Shown: piece after piece, positions 59,622-64,000 of the stretch
Numbering within the stretch: the stretch's first letter is position 1
Layout of the letters: each line of letters starts with the position of its first letter
Notes under the pieces: generated by a model
The model's input: only the letters and a program-made list of their open reading frames with translations
What the model was told of the DNA's origin: nothing
Database searches by the model: none
Origin: Lucifuga dentata
Lineage: Eukaryota; Chordata; Actinopteri; Ophidiiformes; Bythitidae
Assembly: GCA_014773175.1 (NCBI GenBank)
Contig: VXCM01000767.1
Location: 202,681-266,680, forward strand
Direction of reading: 5' to 3'
Length of the DNA: 64,000 nucleotides
Translations under genes and position numbers: made by a program

Positions 59622-59623
<2 letters not shown>

Positions 59624-59673
<50 letters not shown>
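59624..59673. repeat. (GT)n microsatellite
   Basis: A pure GT array of about 25 units. Confidence 0.9.
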
Positions 59674-59752
59674 AGTTTCTGCAACTTAAAATTTCAACAC
59701 ACACATTAAGCTGCCAAATGTAGGAATTGGAAATATGGGAAAATGTATAGAT

Positions 59753-60690
59753 CAGTGGTTCTTAACCTTTTTTGCGAGTGTGACCTCCCTAACCCCTACA
59801 GTGTATTTTCTTGGATAAAACCAACAAATAAAATGCTAAAATCCATAATGTGTAACTGTAAACGTACTCACAAAGTGGGAGTTTGTGCTTGCATAGAGGT
59901 GCAGAGAGGTTCGAATCTTGGCTGAGAAGGACTGAGGAAGAGATGCAAACTACCTTCAATCCTAAGAAGGGCTCTGTATTTGTTTTTCAGGTACACCAGT
60001 GCTGAAAAGCCAGCCTCACAGATATGCTGATGCAAATGAAAGATGCTTTTTCAGCCATGTCACTCAGTCTTTTGTATTCACTTTGCAGTTACTGTATATC
60101 CAAAATTCAACCAGTGCTTGTCAGCAAATCTCTGCTTCAGAGCTACATCTGTCGCAAAATCAGTCAGTGACTCCTTCAGTTTAATCAGCATTCATTTCCA
60201 TTTTTCACTGCAAAGAGATTTATAACTCACTCTTCTGTTTGAGAAACTGTGATTTTTAGAAAAATAGTCAAGAAAATACATTAGAATTTCACTGAAATGA
60301 GCCCAATAACCACCCACAAGTCAGCTTGTGACACATTATTCTCACTCACATCATCCAAGAATGGGAAAACATGTCAAAAACAAGTTAGTTTTCCTGATCC
60401 ATGCTGCAATTTTATCAGACAGGGTGAAGAGGGACGCATTTTTACCCTGAAGTCCTACATTCAGAGCTTTAAGTCGATTGAAAATGTCAGAGAGGTAGGC
60501 TAGGAGGGCAAACTGGGAAACATCGGAAAAGTTTGCTTCCCGGTCATCACCCGTGCAGCGTCAGGACAAATTCCCACCAGTTCTTCCAATCAATTCATTC
60601 ATTTTCTCGTACAAATAAATCCGACATGGTAAAAAAGTCGTCATCCTTGATACATCTGGGAAGGAGGCAGCATAACAAAAAAATCCTCGT
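59753..60690 (-). pseudogene. hAT transposase relic (ZBED5/Charlie-like)
   Basis: Minus-strand blocks in order: a NEIDWKN-like region and a MTGK-like region (60520-60690), FALLAYLSDIFNRLKALN, LQGKNASLFTLSDKIAAW, then CEAGFSALVYLKNKYRALL and SQPRFEPLC, which is the hAT C-terminal dimerisation domain. Frames shift and stops occur between blocks. It finishes at CAGTGGTTCTTAACC (59753-59767), a hAT-Charlie-type terminal repeat. The opposite end is missing. Confidence 0.75.
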
Positions 60691-60758
60691 TAATTTTATG
60701 TAATAATGTGCTCTTTCACATCTGTCGCCATATGCCACAGCATTAATGTATTATTGTA

Positions 60759-60799
<41 letters not shown>

Positions 60800-61062
60800 T
60801 GTGTGTCTGTGTGTCTGTGTGTGAGTGTTTCTGGGCAAATACACTTTTGGGTGATGTTTTTCTTGCCCAGGTTCTTTCACCCAGTGACGTCAAAACCACA
60901 ACTACATCATCAGGAGTGAGGGAGACAAATGGACAAACACACACACACACACACACACAAATACAACTGACATAATTGTTTCGTAATACACATTTGTACA
61001 ACTCACACACATACACACACACTGGCACTCTGCTTACATCCATGCACTTTCACTACAGCTCA

Positions 61063-61125
<63 letters not shown>
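60759..61125. repeat. Cluster of GT, CA and CT/CA microsatellites
   Basis: GT array 60759-60822, CA array 60938-60960 and a CT-to-CA compound array 61061-61125, which create several Cys/Val and His/Thr pseudo-frames. Confidence 0.85.
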
Positions 61126-61859
61126 ATTCTGCTGTGTTGACTTAAACCATCTGGTCCTGATTGTGGTGAGATGAGTGAGATATTTGTTGTGGCTCATTTG
61201 TGGGGGTGTAGCAGTGACCCTGCAGTCTAACTGACAACATACACAGACACACACACACACGCACACACATACACACACACATTGTGAATGTACAGATATG
61301 TACTCCTTCATTCACTCACTCATTCACTCATACACACACACACACTATGACCCTTCGACACAATGAGTGTCATTGTTGGGAGACTAACACACAACAGACG
61401 GTTGCAGGTCATTAGGCTGTGATATTTAGCTTAGTGACACAGCAAAGACCCTGTTAGAGATGCATAAAGCTGTGATAAATTTTAACCAGATGCATGGACT
61501 TCTTGTCGTGTCGTGTCTTATTGGGTAGTAATAGCTTTATGGTGCTAATGTCCATAATCCCTATAGTGGGTAGTTAGGATTCTCCTTCAGCAGAATACTG
61601 TGAAATCAATCTTGTCTGCATTCTGACATCTTTGAGTATATTTAATTTAGTCATCACTTTTCCAGTGACCAGACAACAAAACCTGATTAGAATTAATGTG
61701 TTACAGAATTTGGATATAACTTAAGTCATGAACAACTAAGAAGGTAGCAGCCAGTGCAGCAGCCTGCTTTCTTTGTCACCATGTTTTTGTACTTTTAAGT
61801 TTGCTCTGTTCTTTTTTCACCACTTTATCCTTGTTTTTTCACTAAGTGTCCTTGTATGA

Positions 61860-61922
61860 CTTTTTGTGTAATACGGCTGCTGTAACAAAGCAATTTCCCA
61901 CTGGGATTAATAAAGTAAAGAC
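61860..61922 (+). mobile_element. Retroposon 3' tail fragment
   Basis: AACAAAGCAATTTCCCACTG followed by GGGATTAATAAAGTA resembles the 3' end of fish LINEs. Confidence 0.5.
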
Positions 61923-63816
61923 AATCTAAATCAGGAGCTCATAAACATTTTCTTCTCTTAGTTTGAATTTCTGTAAATTTTGATTGTTTTTTATGAGCAT
62001 CCAGGAATGTTTATTATTAGTTTCAACCATTCTGATGGAGGTAAAATGACTTTGCGTTACATATTTTGACATTTTCTTGACATTTTATCTCGAACATAGC
62101 ATATAGTGAGCACCAAACCAGTTAAATAAGTAATAGGATGTAACTCTGGTAGTATTACTGTCATGCTTTTTTTTTTTTTTTTTTTNTTTTTTTTTTTTTT
62201 TTTGTATTGATATATGTTGTAGACGTTTATACATACCAAGTCGCCATGGGTGAGAGAGAGAGAGAGAGAGAAAGAGAGAAACTGTGAAGATAAACTGCTA
62301 GATATCTCCCTGCCCCCCGGCTTCAAATGAAATTAATTGAATTTGCTGTGAAACATTGTGGGACCAGAGTGTATTCTCCATCTTGAGCAGACAGGAGAGA
62401 TACCTGCTGCAGGTAGAGAACCACATCCTGCTTCTAACTGCAGCAGTGTATGAACTGTGACATTTTTAAGCACTAGGAAACAGGATAAAATTTCAAAAAG
62501 TGCAGTGAGTTTGACAGCACATACACTGTACTCACAGACAACACGTGTGTGCGTGTGTGTGTGTGTGTGTGTGTGCTCACACTCAGGCACTCTATAAACG
62601 AGGCAGCGAAATATGATCAAGGAATCATGCAGTGATCAAGCAATTTCCTTTATAAAGGTGGAGAAGTTTCACAATATTAGATGAAGACACTTTGCGGAAA
62701 ATACAGAGTATGATTCATTTGGATCCTAATTTGTAATGATATTTAATAGGTGCTTTAATTCACTGAGTCATTGTGATGTCTCAGTGCAGAGGGTGGGGGT
62801 NCTATTTTTGCTGAGTGCAGATTTTTGGAGAATGTAAGAGGAAGAGTGATTTGATCCAGATTTTTTGGAACTTTTTGGGAACCTCCTTGTTTGTATTTGG
62901 CCCACGCCTGATGCAGGGTCCCCACACTGACATCCTGTGGGAAAAACTTTCAAAATAACATGACCAACATGGGTCTTCTCCGCTGCTTTCCCACTCCTAC
63001 CTCTTCCACCAGTATAGCTTTCCCATACAGAGAATTAAAACTTACTTAAAGTAAAGACAGAAAGACAATGCGACTTTTTTCATTTTTCATTCTCCTCTTC
63101 ATAAAGTAAACACAAACAACTGAACACAAACATCTGTAAAAACTAACCCTCCACTGTCTAAACAGAGGAATAAATATCCATTCCAATAAAATTAAAAACT
63201 TTATTGATTTGACAACCGAGTTGCTCAAACAATTTCAGCAGAACAGATTCTTAAAGTTGACCAATCAATGGACACAAAGCCACTGTTAGCCAACCCTGAT
63301 TTACTATGAATGAAGGGTTCACCTCACGAAGCAAAAATATACAAAGAAACAGAGGCAGAGTGTGTGTTTGAATAAAGACAATTTATCTGTTGCAGCTGAA
63401 AGATTTAAACCTCGTTCTGCACATCATTACGCCCGTATCAATAACATTTACACAACTGTGGCCTACAGATAGTTATCCAGAGGGCTATTTGACAGCATGA
63501 CATTGTTTTCACGCAGCCAAAATAAGCACATTATAGTTTGTTAAAGAGCGATGGTGTCCGCTGCACCTCCTGCATGGTACCAAAATAAGCAACTGCAAAG
63601 ACCACGCAGGATGCAAACGACAAGTACGGCACCACGAAGTGTCACTGCGTGAAATCTCTTCATTATACAATCTGCAAACATGTGACTGAAATAAGGTGAA
63701 GGGTAATGGAAAGCTTGCAAATCAGCTGATAGAACTGTCCAAGAGAGGGTTGAGAGAACTTGAATTTGAAACAGGTCAAATATAGGTCGGTTTAATTAGA
63801 TTTCTTGTATCATACG

Positions 63817-64000
63817 TTAAAGGACCATACCATCTATTTTGCATGTTTGAGCCTAATATATTCAATTTTCATACACGTAACGTTACTGACAATCATTTCC
63901 CAAAGGATACAACTGGAATGGTGAGTTACTTTTATCCTACCTTCCAGACCACCATTGGTTTCAGTTCATTCTGGTATTAAAATCAACTTGTTGATACTTG
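63817..64000 (+). mobile_element. T2/Kolobok-like MITE, copy G (runs off the window)
   Basis: Starts at TTAA with AGGACCATACC and continues through TTTTGCATGTTTGAGCCTAA and GGTTTCAGTTCATTCTGGTA in the orientation of copies A and C. Confidence 0.78.

Larger units (their letters stand above)
27155..64000 (+). other. angpt1: angpt1 intron 1 (at least 36.8 kb)
   Basis: No match to the coiled-coil exon that follows (expected near ENMKSEMAQ and QNAVQN) was found on the plus strand to the window end. The stretch is filled with transposon relics and microsatellites, listed separately. A very long first intron agrees with the mammalian gene. Confidence 0.6.

Noticed and set aside
27155..64000. Further angiopoietin exons
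   Set aside because: I looked for the coiled-coil exon motifs and found none; short divergent exons could still be missed by eye.
1..64000. CRISPR arrays, operons, prokaryotic defence or other bacterial systems
   Set aside because: The gene structure, introns and repeats are those of a vertebrate; no spacer-repeat array or compact gene cluster is present.

Overview
The window is teleost fish nuclear DNA. It is AT-rich, has vertebrate GT/AG introns, is dense in CA/GT, CT/GA and AAT microsatellites, and carries typical fish transposon relics (Tc1, PIF/Harbinger, hAT, L2 LINE, piggyBac-like and T2/Kolobok-like MITEs). Coding sequence is under 4% of the window. Three protein genes can be supported.

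Layout. (1) 1-1480, plus strand: the last two coding exons, stop codon, 3' UTR and poly(A) signal of a CAND-family cullin exchange factor; the C-terminus looks more like CAND2 than CAND1. (2) 1480-3246: intergenic, with three perfect short-spacer palindromes. (3) 3247-14332, minus strand: a complete eight-exon CD300/pIgR-like (CMRF35-like) receptor of 487 residues, with signal peptide, three V-type Ig domains, Ser/Thr stalk, one transmembrane helix and a tyrosine-rich tail holding one ITIM and a YEEI motif. Every exon junction has matching splice sites and phases. (4) 14333-26776: intergenic, mostly repeats and decayed DNA. (5) 26777-27154, plus strand: first coding exon of an angiopoietin, best matched to angpt1. 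(6) 27155-64000: no further angiopoietin exon was found, so this looks like at least 36.8 kb of angpt1 intron 1. It holds a broken Harbinger transposase, an L2 LINE 3' end, a hAT transposase relic, a Tc1 end, MITEs, and short relics resembling triosephosphate isomerase, transglutaminase and a ZMYM/hAT-type exon.

The three genes do not form a pathway: one acts in ubiquitin-ligase recycling, one is an immune-type inhibitory receptor, and one is a secreted vascular ligand. I found no RNA gene, CRISPR array or novel multi-gene system. The most distinctive signals are a seven-copy TTAA-flanked MITE family that includes a head-to-head fold-back copy, the cluster of perfect hairpins behind the CAND gene, and the receptor's signalling tail. 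Separately, 24 single Ns mark assembly joins. Eight of them in otherwise unique sequence are flanked by exact 61-67 bp duplicates, which are almost certainly uncollapsed contig overlaps rather than biology.
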